In this document: positions 25,001 to 40,300 of the stretch, piece after piece
Layout: each line of letters starts with the position of its first letter
Position numbering within the stretch: the stretch's first letter is position 1
Origin: Anadara kagoshimensis
Lineage: Eukaryota > Mollusca > Bivalvia > Arcoida > Arcidae
DNA: 64,000 nucleotides
NCBI GenBank assembly: GCA_021292105.1
Contig: CM037874.1
Coordinates: forward strand, 52,930,540-52,994,539
Direction of reading: 5' to 3'
The notes under the pieces: generated by a model
What the model was told of the DNA's origin: nothing
The model's input: the letters and a program-made list of their open reading frames with translations, nothing else
Database searches by the model: none
Program-made: the position numbers and the translations under genes

Positions 25001-28000
25001 ATATTTTGAGTTAATGCCCTGCTACAAATGAAATACACAACTTGCATGATGATCACATGACCTTACCGCAGCTCTTTTGTAAAGGAGGTGAAATAGGTTA
25101 GTGGCTCTGTTACCCAGTTCCCGTTCTTCCTTTTGCTTGGCTCCATGCACCATCAGTTCCAATAATGGCATTATAAGATCCTATCAATAATAAAAAAAAA
25201 CATCTGGTTTAAAACATATTTTACCAAAACAATTTAATAATTGTTTTTTGCATTTCATCTTCAAAGTTAACTGGTCTCTCTGGCAGACTGGTCTAAAGTT
25301 CTTGCTTACATATCACAATATGTTAAACATTTTGGTTTGATAAATCAAGTGTCATGAATTATGTTAGTCAAGTTTCAAGTGTCATGAATTTTGTCAGTCA
25401 AGTTTCAAGTGTCATGAATTTCATCATTCAAGTTTCAAGTGCCATGAATTTTGTCAGTCAAGTTTCAAGTGTCATATATTTTGTCAGTCAAGTTTCAAGT
25501 GACATGAATTTCGTCAGTCAAGTTTTAAGTGTAATGAATTTAGTCAAGTTTCAAGTGTCATGAATTTGTTAGTCAAGTTTAAAAAATGAGTGAGCTTCTC
25601 TTGGCTCCTGGCACTCTTGTTTGCACCATCAATGAAGATCAAAATATTGATTACAGTGAAAATATCTTGCCTTTGACCAACCAATCAATCAGACCAACCA
25701 ATCAATCTTCCAAATTCAATTCAAGTTTCAAACTTCAACAAAATATACCAGTGATAATTTAATCTGGGAGTGTATAAGAAAGAAGGTCATGTCAAAAGTT
25801 TGATAGATCAAAATCATGACTAAAAATATAAACCAAATACCCTACCATCTCCCGATATAACAGTATTTCTTTTGGTCAGTAACTATAACATTTTCCATAT
25901 ATCTAAGTACATTTCAAGGAAAGTAACTAGACTCTCCCTAGTCCCTAGCCTCAACATCTAAATAGCAGTCTGACTAATACATAAATCAAATATATAACCA
26001 TCTCCCAATATATAAGAGCGTTTCTTTTGGTCAGTAACTATGATATTTTCAATATATCTAAGTGCATTTCATGGAAAGTAACTAGACTCTCCCTAGTCCC
26101 AAGCCTCAACATCTAAATAGCAGTCTGACTAATACATAAATCAAATATATTACCATCTCCCAATATATAAGAGCGTTTCTTTTGGTCAGTAACTATGATA
26201 TTTTCAATATATCTAAGTGCATTTCATGGAAAGTAACTAGTCTCTCCCTAGCCTGAACATCTAAATATAAGGATGAAGATAAGCAGGGCCCAGTAGCATA
26301 TGCCTACTAAAATCAGTCTGGGCTCCTTAATGTTTACACATTTTAGCTATTTTATAATTTATTACTATTACAAATTCTTTTCTGAAGTCATCTGGGCCCC
26401 TAAGTCAAAATAGTTAAGCTTCATCCCTGTTAATATCAGTCAAATATGGATGTTTGTCATCAAAAACAAACATACCAGTCCAAGTCCAAATCACAATCCC
26501 AAAGCAAAGTAAAAACTTTGGAACAGGCAAACTATGTAAAGACGTGAACTTCCACTAGGGAAATGAGGCCAGATACTCCGGTAAAGATAAGCACAGGAGC
26601 TGTTTGTCATTAAATATACCTACCAAAGCTAGATCTGGTGTTGCATGTCCTTTAATCAATGTCTCTACCAAGTCTAAAACCCTGTTTTAAAACACATAAA
26701 ATTGTCAAGATTAAAATTAAACTACAAAATGTATTTGTTTTAATTTGCGATTACACAGCCATTTTTATTCACATGAATTTTCATGAGAAATTAACATGAA
26801 TAGAGCTTATATATACGTGTGGAATTCACATGAAAAATTTCATTTAAATCTCACATGAAAGAATATATGTGTATTTCATGTATAATTTTGATTCATGTTA
26901 ATTTCACATGAAATTTTTTATGTGCATCTCCTTTCACTGTTGATACATTCTGCAAAGTTTTGCGAACTTCTGATAAATAATCAAAATCAAACATTACAAT
27001 CCATGTCCAAATCACAATCGCAAAGCAAAGTAAAAACTTTTAAACTGACAAGTTAGGTTATAACACATGGGCTTCCACCAGAGATGTGAGGTTGAGTGCT
27101 CTGGAAAGGAAACAACATCTGTTTAGCTAGCTACACCCGCCATGTGTGAAATCAAAATTGAAAATGAAAAGGAGCAAAGAACTACAAAATGTGTTTGAAA
27201 TTAAATATATCGAAAATTTTATATCAGAATTAAACCAGAAAATAATTTCCTTCTGAGCTCATTTTTAGATTATGATTCTGTTCTCTATATTCTTACGTCA
27301 CAGACAGTGACACAATGATACAAACCGTTATTACCTTACCTTAACTTAAAGGCCACAATCTGTTTCAATTGTCCATATTTTTCTTTGCTTTTTGCTTTCT
27401 TTAAATTTCTAAATACTGAGGCCAATGCTTCATCAAATTTGAACATCTCGCTGTCGCTTAAATCATCTGCTTCTTCTGCACTATCTTCATCCTGAAATAC
27501 ATTTATAAATCATTTTAGTTACCTACTACTATGGTAGCTCAGTTGGTAAAGTGCTCACTCTGTATGTGGGAGGTCGTGTTTGAACCTCAGCCAGGTCTAA
27601 CCAAGACTAGAAAATAGTTAGTGACTGTTCTTTTGCCAAGCACTTGGAATTTAGAAATGAAAGTTATGGGGACCTTAAAAACCTATATAAGTAAAACATT
27701 CTTGACTGGGGATTGAACCTCACTCAATCAATCAATTTATAGTAACAAAATAGATAAAGAATAAACATCCTAAACAAATTTTACCATCTGGGTTTGAATG
27801 TTATCTAAGTAGATCCTTGTGTAAGAATATTTGTCAGTTTACCTTTCTAAACTGACCACCTCTTTAAATTGAAAAGCAGAAGACTGACTGTTTGAATGAG
27901 GATTTACGTCCCAGTCAACAATGTTTCACCAGCTATAGGTAAAGGGATAGAAATTCTGACCTTTGCAAAGTAGGTTCGTTCATGTGCAAAGCCTGCAGTG

Positions 28001-31000
28001 ACATTGGACATCCGTTTTTAAGGTCTCTTGCAAAGAAACCCCTGAACTTTCCATTGCCACATCGGTCACTTTCTATTTTCAGGCCTTTGTAAGACCCTTA
28101 ACAAGAATCTTGACAGAGTACGAACTGCGACCTTCCGAATATGAAGCAAACGCTAACAACTGAGCTACTATAGAGATCTAACTTTTGCCGAGGCAGTCAG
28201 TTTATGAGTTTTATAATCAAATATCATATAGAGACATTATTATCTTATTAATAAGGAGATTTTGTGGTCTTATTATTTGCTAGAATTAATTTTCTGTCCA
28301 AAATATCTGACAAACTAAAAATTAATTTCGCGTGGCCTAACTAAACAAATAGATAAAATACCTCTTCCTCTTCAGCAGCAGCATCTCCTAAAGCATTTTT
28401 CACAGATTTCCGAAACTCTTCATCTACATCCTCATCACCTTCTGAATCATCATCACTGGAACTACTTTCATCATCATCCTTGTCATCTTCATCATCAACG
28501 TCATCACTGCTTTCATCAACATCACTCATATCTACGTCATTATTCAGACCATTGCTAAATTCTTCAGACGAAACATTATCCCCATCATCAATGTCTTTAT
28601 CCATGTCATCTAAATATATTTAAAATCAAGGGGAGTTTATAAAAATAAGTACTTTGCAATAACCCAAAACAAGAACATGATATAAGAAACAAAAGAAAAC
28701 GTAAACAATGCATATAACGGATAAAGCTGAGTGGTGTTTAAAAACCCTAGTAAAATTTCTTTCACCCAAATCCAGTTGGTCATTTCTGGGATGGTAGAGG
28801 AAACCAGAGTGCTCAGAGAAAACCATTGACCTTGGTTGGAACCAATATCTTAAGGATGTAGTAACAATTTATATAGATTTACACCCCTTTGTTTCATATT
28901 TTAATCCCATAACCCAACCATAAAACTCTTGCTGTAAAAGAATGAGGATTTACCTTCAAAACTCAACTGTCCTTCATCATCTGCATCATCTGATTTCTCT
29001 GTCTTAAAAACCTACAAAGATACAAGATGTGTTTGTGAAACTATAAATGAATGACTGTTAATATTATGTATTTTAGGTGAAAGGTCAAGTTCATCATGAA
29101 AGGTCAAGAATTTGTAATGATGACACTATCTCACACCTGAAAGGTCAAGGTCATCAGATCAGGTCAAGGATTTGTAGTAATGACACTATCTCAGACAAAC
29201 CGAAATACAGTGGAAAATATGAGGACTGTCTTTAAATAAGAGAACAGTACAGTACTCTATGGACATTTGATCTGCTAATTAAAAATACCAGCCGATAATA
29301 TGTTATAACTGCATTTAAATGGGATTATTATGATTTTGAATGTTACAGGTCTTGTGCCTCTAACACAGAAAGAAAGTACCTTATGGGTCATTTGATCTGG
29401 GAATTAAAAGTATCAGCAGATTTATGAAATTGTATGTTACAACCAACTGCATTTGTAAAGATATTGTTCATGATGTTTATTTAGGAGGTTTTGGGCCTCT
29501 AAACTAATGAATATTTATACCTGGACAATACTGTCATGTAAACAGGTACTACTGTATATAACTCACATTTATTATGAGTCCTAGTGCTTCTGGTGTCACA
29601 TGACTAGTCAGGTACCCAAACACACTCTTTGCTGTTATCCTAGCTAGACTGGATCCCTGTGACATCATACTTAATAGAAGTTCTGTAATAACTGCTATCC
29701 ATTCTGGTTCTAAATAATTAATAAAGAAGGTTGTGTAAAATATGGGTGGACATGGCTGGATGGTACTGTCACTGGCTTTCAAAGTCAAGGGATGCTGGTT
29801 GGAATCTCGTTCGGGACTTGGAAATTATTTGAGGTGACAGAGAAAATATGTCAGGGATTTGAACCATATCAGATTATGTTAACCCAATGGCTCACCATCT
29901 CCATTGTGATAGATTCTTTCTTTCTTTACACTCTGAAAGGATCTTTCTTTATTTTGATTACACATGTGGTGGGTGTTAACGTGTTACTAGCTAAACAAAC
30001 AAACAAACATTTAAGTCCAAGTAAGGTCAAATCACTAAAAAGCAAAGTTAAAACTTTGAAAAGTGGCAATTTTAGCTGAACATATGAGTTGCCATGAAAT
30101 ATAGAGTATGTGAACTTCCATGAGAGAAGAGAGGCCAGGTGTGTAGGGGTGCTAAGAAATAATGAAATAATTTTTGTTAAAATATGAAGCAAACAGATAT
30201 TAAAACACTGGTATTAAGGTTGAGGTAGTCTTGATATAGATTCGGACCGTAAAACAGGTTGTACTGCAACATAAAATTTTATGTTTCTGGATTAAGTTGG
30301 CTCCATAAATGCCAGGGAATAATAAAACTTGTTAAAGTACAGTAAAAACTTGAATGATTGCCAAAATTTGTAAAAAATTAGGCATTTTAAAGGGGTAAGT
30401 TGAAAAATTGGAGAGGATTGATTATAAAACAATATATAGAAGAAAAATTATTTTGGGATTTAAAAATAGGGTGGCAATTTAATGAAGGTAGAAATTTCAG
30501 GACTAAATGTAGTGTGGCAATAAAGCAAGTTGGCAGTTATAAGACTTGAAATAAGTGTGGCAATTAATGAAGGTAGAAATTTCAGAGTTAAATATAGTGT
30601 GGCAATAAAAGCAAGTCGGCAATTATAGGACTTAAAATATGTGTGGCAATTAATGAAAGTACAAATTTCAGAATTAAATATAGTGTGGCAATAAAGCAAA
30701 TCGGCAATATTAAGACTTAAAATTAGTGTGGCAATTAATGAAGGTAGAAATTTCAGAGTTAAATATAATGTGTCAATAAAGCAAGTCTGAAATTATAGGA
30801 CTTAAAAATTAGTGTGGCAATTGATGGAGGTAGAAAATTCGGAGTTAATTATAGTCTGGCAATAGAACAATGTGACAATTATAAGACTTAAGAATTAGTG
30901 TGGCAATTAATGAAGGTAGAAATTTCTGAGTTAAATGTAGTGTGTCAATAAAGCAAGTCAGCAATTATAGGACTAAAAATATGTGTGGCAATTAATGAAG

Positions 31001-34000
31001 GTAGAAATTTCGGAACTAAATATAGTGTGGCAATAAAAGCAAGTTGGCAATTATAAGACTTAGAATATGTATGGCAATTAAATGTAGTGTGGCAATAAAG
31101 CAAGGTGACAGGGTGTTATGAGATGACCCCTCAATAGACAATTGTATGAGTCTGACCTCTGACCTTGTAACCAGAGGGGGCTTTTGTTCTACACGTCATT
31201 CATTGATTTCTGTAACATGTGCTTTTGGCAGCAGTTCGTCTGCAGCCACCGACATAAATGGTTGTACCTCGAGACAAGTTGTCTTATTTATTTCTTTATG
31301 AAAGTGTGAGTTCATAACACAGGGTAATCAGAAGGAATTCAATGGGGTTTTATTCTATATGTCTTAAGGTAGTTCCATACTTTACAAATCGCCTGAAAAC
31401 ACATATTGAGATTTTGATATGTTGTACATGGGCATAAACCATTCAACATGCCAAAATTTCAGGGCAGGTATTCGACTTGCTTAAGAAGTTCTGAAGCGCC
31501 ACCTGGTGGCCATTTTCACGACATAAATGATCAAAGTATAACTACTGTTATCAATAAATAAGCTTTAATAATTTTTTGTCATGCTTGGAAACCCAAAGTC
31601 TCTTGCATTTAAATTAACGATTATGTCATGAAGATCATTTGGACCAATGGAATTTTACTTCCGATCATGTGGTATTTTTCTACAGCGCCACCTATCAAGA
31701 GAGAACATTAAATTTCCGGAAAACTAAAAGTAACATCCTTTCGTTAATTTTCAGATTTTTAAAAAACTAAGTCGAATACGACCCCTGATTTTCACATATA
31801 TTGCACATGAATATATAAGTTTGATTTTTGGAAACATAAAATAGGGGGTCGTCAAGCTACTTTTTTCATAAAATTGCATCAAAATCCTGAAACAAGAAAC
31901 AAACCTCATTTCTTATGTCAGAAGTTACCAATAATGTCCTAGGATACTATTATGAACTCAATTTTTTTCGTTTGGTATTAACAAATAACAAAAACACTGA
32001 TTGTGAGCTATTTGGCTGTGCAAAACAAAACCAACTTAAATTTTATATGGTCTGTCACCCATAGAAACCCATAGCAACCATTACCCAACACAGATCAGTT
32101 AAAGTGGAAAGGGATTCGTATACATTGATGAAGCGTTCTAGGCCGCTGAATGAAACACAAGTACAAGAGCATAGTCAACTGCTAAAATTTGACACCCAGA
32201 AAAATTATCATACAGTATGTTTATTGAAGAATCGTCAGTTTGTGTCCTACTATTTGTATTTAAAATCACAGAAAAAAAACAAATAAAAAGGCGCATTTAA
32301 AATACCGTCTTCAAAATTTAAACAATGTACTCAAATCTTTCAATTATTTTGAATAGTACTCTCAACAGTGTAAATGTACCTAATTTCCGTTTATATACAA
32401 TATACCGGTACATTTTCTTCTTTAAAAATAGTGCACAGAATTGATATTGATGTGAATTGCAAATCTTTTGTGAATGCAAAAATTATCTACTGAATGATAT
32501 CATAACAGCGTTCCCGCCATAATTCTGTAGGCGCCGAAGTCCACACATTCGTGACGTCATAGATAAAAAAGACGTCAAATCTGACATTTCGAATGTACGC
32601 ACAAAACGACGACGTCACCATGGTATGGAACTACCTTAAGACCTAGGAATAAGTAGAAAAATTCAATTCCTAGGAATAAGTAGAAAAATTCAATTCCATA
32701 CTCCAAACCTTACCATCTTCTTCTTGGGACTTTTTAGATTTCCTCCCTTTGGTTGCTATTGGAAATGCTTTCAGATAACAAATTTGTATATCCTGAAAAA
32801 TTAAAACGAGAAAAATATTGGAAGTACATTTCGCATCAGGTATGAATATAAATTGTTACAGGTCTTTTTGGTTCTTACACATATGGATCTGTTCATAAAG
32901 GGGTGGGGGTGGGGCTGGGCTCGGTGGCTTAGTTGTCTAAAGCACACAATTAAACATCACAGTTCCTTTTATTGTCTAAGTTCAAATCCCATTCTGGACA
33001 GATCCTAGTTTGAAATAGTTTGTCAGTTCCCTGCTTAAAGTCGGTGATTTCCACCATCCGTGAAATAACTGCTTTGATATCAGTGAAAGAACCATTACTG
33101 GGGTAAAAAGCTCCATTACAACTCTCCTCCCTGTCCGTAAAGCCAATGAAGTCATACTAAAAGAGAAAGGTTCCTGTTTTATACTCAGATAAATTGTTCA
33201 AATCTATTCTGAGAAAATTTATTTTATATATGAATTTGCCAAGGAGAGTCTTTGCAAAATTACACATTCATAAATTTTCACAATAAAAAAGTAACCTACA
33301 GTATTGCAAGGATACTTGCAAGTTTTTAATTTATCATCCTATGAATGCTATGGACAATGGACGATGCAGACAGCAGACGGGAAGTGAACGAGCCCAAGGC
33401 TCAGGTGAGTTAAGAATTTGTCAAAATTATGACTTCTGTTGATGCAGATGTGGCTATGGATACATCTTATCCATAATCACTATCACTCTATTATAAGCTA
33501 AATTTATTAAAAGGGACCAGTTAAAAATCTTTCTAGTATTTCTACATCTGGCTTATCCATGTTATAACATTTTAAATTATTTCATAAAATAACTTTTAAA
33601 ATAACAATCATTATGTATAGTTAAACAACATTGACCTGTCTGCCTGACCTTTAATATAAATATTCATCATGGACCACTACATTTAGTTAAAGGGGCACAT
33701 GTTTTTATTTCAATTAAAAAAATGGAAAGAGTAAACACTTCCACTGTGTTTTTATTAATTGAGAGAATTTTAACTACCCATGTATTGGGTAGATCATCAT
33801 ATATGAATATTCCTGATAAAAGGTCAAGTCGACAGGTCAATGTTGTTTGTCTGTATTATCAATCATTATCATCAGTATAATGCTTAAGTAAATTTCTGAT
33901 TAGAGAAATTTAACTTTGAACTTTGACCTTGAACCTTGACCTTTATTAAAATCATGATAAACAAAATAATATATTATAATGGTGATATCAAATAAAATAT

Positions 34001-34012
34001 TAGATTAATGTC

Positions 34013-34078
<66 letters not shown>

Positions 34079-34255
34079 TTACCAGTATGAGAGATATCAT
34101 GTTCCCATGTTGGCAAAGTTGGTATCTATTGTTCCTCCATGTGGAGAGTTAAATATGAGAGAGAGAGAGATTTACCATTTAACTGTATAAGAAGGCTCAT
34201 GTTGACAAAATTGGTATCCATGGTTCCTCCATGTGGAGAGTTTGATATAAGATAA

Positions 34256-34306
<51 letters not shown>

Positions 34307-37300
34307 TACACTACCTGTAAGACTGTAATTGAATTACTGGCATCAAAAAACAGTTGTAGCATATGAAATATTGTTAGCAATTCAAATGCTCTACAAAGGT
34401 TTACACCTCCAGATCCAGAAGTAGTTTGGCAACTAGTAATCTGAAAAAACACATATAATAATGGTTTCTTGTATAAAATATAAAATGTTCAAAATTAAAT
34501 ATTTTCATTTCTGATGTTTTATTGTATTAAACATGTTTCAGTCACTCATTCTGATTACTTTAATATGGCAGGTATCAAATTTCGCTGCTAACATCTGAGT
34601 TTCATGTCGGGAATACGTGTATTCCCGTCCACAATCCAGGTGCATATTTAATTTTATGTCCACTTCGTGGCAGCTATATAGTTATCTACCTTTCTTTAGG
34701 ATTCTTGTTTTGTTGATCGTTTCTCAATATTCCATAGACATTGTAAACGGTTGAATGGAATTTTTAAGTTGAGCCTTGTCAGTCAGTGTTTAATGGGAAA
34801 TTTCAATGGAACCATGTAAGTTACAGCGAAGTTTCTTAAAGACTATTTTTTGTAAACGGTTGATAAAAAACTTTAATAACCAGTAAGCCTGTTTAACAGA
34901 AGTTTCAATGGAACCTTGCAAATTACGCATAAGTTAACAATTTACTTTATTGCATCTAATATGGCATGCTTTAGAGCAAATTAACGCGAAATTACACTTT
35001 TAAGAAATTAAATCCTTCGCGATAAAAAAGTAATCTACAGTATACACTTGATTTCATGGAGTGGCTGTTCCAATGATTGGAAATGCATGCCATACACTAT
35101 AGTGTTTTTAACTTATTTTAGGATTAAAAACAAAAAGAAAGTTTTCACAAATGCGAAATGTAAATATAACCATTGAGCTACCTAGAAATGACATTTAAAG
35201 TGCTAAGACTTCCATTACTGTGGAAAGCAAACTTATCATAACATGCAAGCACACATTATTCTGTTAGCTTGGAATGACAGTGGAAGTTATAGCACCATAA
35301 ATACCATTTCTAAACAATTCAATAAGTTAAACTAGAACTGTCTCTTGAGAGCCAAATTACCCTGCGCCTAACATCTAAAGTTTTCCTGGGACCTTAACCT
35401 TTCTGATATGACCTTGGTTCAAGGTCATGACACACCTTTGGACCATGAAGATCATTCATGTGAAGTTTTATGAGAGTCGTTCAAAGCATTGATGAGATAC
35501 AGCCCGGACACAATTTTACACGGACAGAAGGACAGATGGACAGACAGACAGACAGATATGGTGACATATAGTCGGCTCGGCCACTATACCTCTTCAGACA
35601 ACACTGTAGGAGAACAGTTCCCTCGAAAGAGGTCAGAGTTCACTTCGAATAGACTTGAAATTATAAACTGATAGTGCTCAGTCAGTACCGGGTGTAAGTG
35701 TTTAATTCTATGCAAAGTCAAAGCCTAGACTCAAAAAATCATGTTGATAGAGTGCTCCATTCATGTGTGGGATGTTGGCATTCACACATTCTAGTGTAAT
35801 ATACATAGTACATTGTGTATTACTATGGGGACCTCACTAGACACAACGACGAAGAGTGCTCCATTCATGTGTGGGATGTTGGCCTTCACACGTTCTAGTG
35901 TAGTATACATAATATTACTATGGGGACCTCACTAAAACAACAAGGTAGAGTGCTTCATTCATGTGTGGGATGTTGGCATTCACACGTTCTAGTGTAGTAT
36001 ACATCATATTACATGGGGACCTCAATAAACACAACAACGTAGAGTGCTCCATTCATGTGTGGGATGTTGGGATTCACACATTCTAGTTCTGTGTACATAT
36101 TACTACTATGGTGACCACACTAGACACAACGATGTAGTGCTCCATTTATGTGTAGGATGTTGGCATTAAAACATTCTAGTGAAGTATACATGATATTACT
36201 GTGGGGACCTCAAAAGACACAACGACGAAGAGTGCTCCATTCATGTGTGGGATGTTGGCCTTCACACGTTCTAGTGTAGTATACATAATATTACTATGGG
36301 GACCTCACTAAACACAACAACATAGAGTGCTCCATTTATGTGTGTGATGTTGGCATTCACACAATCTAGTTCTGTGTATATACTATCATAATCTATGGTG
36401 ACCTCATTAGACAAACAACATTGGACATTAAATACTTACCTTGCTATGTATATCATTCACAAGTTCTGATGTTGTATTCCAGGATTCTAAAACCTAAAAA
36501 TCAAAATGAATATTCATATTCATTATAAAAAAATACAGTAATACCTGTATATAAGGACCACACATAGTAATTTTGTAAAAACCCATTCATAAAGACCGCA
36601 TAAGGGAACAATGACCAACTTCTGTAATTTTTGTAATACCCATTTATAAAGACCGCATATGGGACCAAGGACCAACTTTAGTGATTTTTAAATTACCCAT
36701 ACATAAACACCGCATATGGGATCAAGTACCAACTTTAGTAATTTTTATAATACCCATACATAAAGACCGCATATGGGATCATGGACCACCTTTAGTAATT
36801 TTTATAATACCCATACATAAAGATCACATATGGGACCAAGGGCCAACTTTAGTAATTTTTATAATACCCATTTATAAAGACCACATATGGGATCATGGAC
36901 CACCTTTAGTAATTTTTATAATACCCATACATAAAGACCGCATATGTGATCTAAAAATATAAATTTTATAGACAGGACTTTGTAGACAGGTGGTTTTTAT
37001 ATGGAGGTTTTTTGGACATGTCTTTCTAGACAGGTGGTCTTTAAATGGATGTTTTTGGACAGGTCTTTTTAGACAGGTGGTCTTTAAATGGATGTTTTTG
37101 GACAGGTCTTTGTAGACAGGTGGTCTTTATATGGAGGTTTTTTGATGAAAATTGAAGCAAAGAGGCCATAAACCAGTGGTCTTTATGGACAGGTGATATT
37201 AATTTAGAAAACTGTAAACCAAATTTTATTTGCCTCAATTCTCTTACCAAATAGTGGCTTTCACGATATGACCAACAGGTAAATATTTTGTATAAATTAC

Positions 37301-40300
37301 ATATTATAGCAGTGTTTATTTATAGCATTAGACGGCAAATTATCGACATGGAATTTATTTCTCATGGTTCTTTGACATGTTCCTGGATTTTGGGGTTTTG
37401 TTTTTGTATTTTTGTATTTTTTTTGTCAAAACATTGCAGACACAAAATATTAACCAGGAATTAATTTCTTATGTCTTGTCACATGTTCCTGTTACCTTTG
37501 GTTAGACATTATACATTATATAACTGTTTCACTTTAAAGGTTATACATAATAACAATATTAAATCCTAAAATCAAACAAATGTAGATTTTTGCAACAAAA
37601 TGTCTGGCAGGAATTCTTTTCTGTGACATTTTCCTGTTTCCTTTGAATAACCATAATTTAATTCACTTCTGTGACATGTTCCTAGTTTAATTGCAGACAC
37701 AAATTATCAACATGGAATTCATTTCGTATGTTTCTTTGACATATTCCTTGGGTTTTTTATTTTTTTTATTTTTTTGGTCAAAACATTGCAGACACAAAAT
37801 ATCAACCAGGAATTAATTTATGCTGTTTTTGTCACATGTTCCTGTTTCCATTGGTTAGACATTATACTTACATAATATTTACTCATTTTATAAAGTTTCA
37901 AATTTAAAAATAAGTAGGATAATAAAAGCCCCTAAAAAGTACATGAAAATTTGTATGCTACAGTTTTTGGCTACAAGATGTTGGTTCTTATGGTTTTCTC
38001 CCACCTTAAGTGAATTCACATGATAAATCTGAGCAAATATTTACTAACCACATCCTTGTTTATATCTAGCACCTGTTTAAATTCATAAGGTTTATCATCT
38101 GTTAACACTTTTATACACCACAACCCTTGGTATTTTATTGTTTATATCAACTGCCTGTATGAATTCAGAAGTTCAAGGGTTATAAAGTTTTTAACCACAT
38201 ACCTGAATATAATTGTTTATATCTAGTACCTGTCTGTGAGTTTTATTACTATAACAAGAGGCCCATGGGCCTTATACGCTTAACTGATAACTAATGGCTA
38301 GCTGATAGATTTAAAGTAAACGTAAATACAAAACCCCAATGACTTTTTTCTTTACATCAAAATGATCATTGTATCAATACCTACAACATTCTAATATACA
38401 TGCCTATACAAAACGTTTATAGTTTTCAAGATAATTAACCATTTCAGTATTGTTTTGCATCTGTGACCTTGACCTTTAAACCCATGACCTTTTTCTATAC
38501 ATTGAAATGATTGTTGTATCGATACCTATAACATTCTAATATACATGCTTATAAACAAAAAGTTAATAGCTTTCGAGATAATTAACCATTTCGGTATTGT
38601 TTTCGCATCTGTGACCTTGACCTTTAAACCCATGACCTTTTTCTATACATCGAAATGATTGTTGTATCGATACCTATAACATTCTAATATACACGCTTAT
38701 ACAAAAAGTTAATAGCTTTCGAGATAATTAACCATTTCGGTATTGTTTTCGCATCTGTGACCTTGACCTTTGAACCCATGACCTTTTTCTATACATCAAA
38801 ATGGTCGTTGTATCAATACCTACAACATTTTAATATACATGCCTATACAAAAAGTTTATAGTTTTCGAGATAATTAACCATTTCGGTATTGTTTTCGCAT
38901 CTGTGACCTTGACCTTTGAACCCATGACCTTTTTCTATACATCAAAATGATTGTTGTATCAATACCTACAACATTCTAATATATATGACTATACAAAAAG
39001 TTTATAGTTTTCGAGATAATAAATATAATCAGAGGTAAAAATAATTAGGTCACGACCTTCACAATTGACCTTGACCTCATTTTGAAGATACTAACAAGAA
39101 GATGTCAAAACTGAAAACCCCATGTCATTATCTGGTCAAATAGTCAAGTTATTATAATTTGAAGCTATTTTACGATTTATTCAAAATTAAACGCAAAAAC
39201 GCGTAACCCATTTTTCGACCGAATTTTACGAAATGAACAAACTACAGGCTTAAGACCCTAGAAAAGCCAAATATTACATCAGATTTTTTCTCCAATCAAT
39301 ACTTTCGGAGAAGAAGATTTTTTAAGATTTTTGCACCCCTAGGTCACCTTGACCTAGTTATGGTAGCCATGGCAACGCCACGAACAAATCTGAATTGCAC
39401 CAACCAAGACATGCTTCTGACCAAGTCTCGTTGAAATCTGCCAAGTACTTTCAGAGGAGAAGTCGAAAATGTGTGTTAACGACGCACGCACGCACACACG
39501 CACGCACACACGCATGCACACACGCACGCACATACACACGCTGCACCATACCATAAGCTCACATGACCTTTGGTCAGGTGAGCTAAAAATTTAATAACCA
39601 CATTCCTGAATATCATTGCTTATGTCGAGTACCTGTCCTAAGTCGGGAGTGTTATGATTATAAAGTTTATTAACCACATCCCTGGATATCATGGTTTATA
39701 TCTAGTGTCTGTCTGAAGTCAAGTTTAATTATTATAAAAGCTCATTAACCACATCCCTGGATATCACTGTTTATATCCACTGCATGTCTAAAGTCAGGAG
39801 TTTTATAAAGTTTATTAACCACATCCCTGGATATTTTAGCTTAACAACCACATCCATGGATATCACTTTATATCAACTGCCTGTCTACTGTTTATATCCA
39901 TTGTCTGTCTAAAGTTTATAAAGTTTATAAACCACATCCCTGGATATCATTGTTTATACCTAGTACATGTGTAAAGTAGTGAGTTTTATGATCATTAAGT
40001 TCATAAACCACATCCCTGGATATCATTGTTTATACCTAGTATCTGTATGAAGTCAGGAATAATATGATTAAAACAACATTCCTAGATATCATATTTTTAT
40101 ATCTAGTGCTTGTCTAAGTCCTTAGTTTAATAATTCTAAAATTTATTTTCCACATCGCTCAATATCACATGTTTATCTTTAGTGACTGTCTGAAGTCAGA
40201 AGATTTGATTACTATGTTTATTACCACATCCCTGGATATCATTGTTTATATCTAGTACCTTTCTAAAGTCATGCACTTTAGGACTATTAAGTTTATTAAC

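Noticed and set aside
30460..30699. 79-codon minus-strand frame with ATL(I/Y) repeats
   Set aside because: Tandem minisatellite units read through; no family match.
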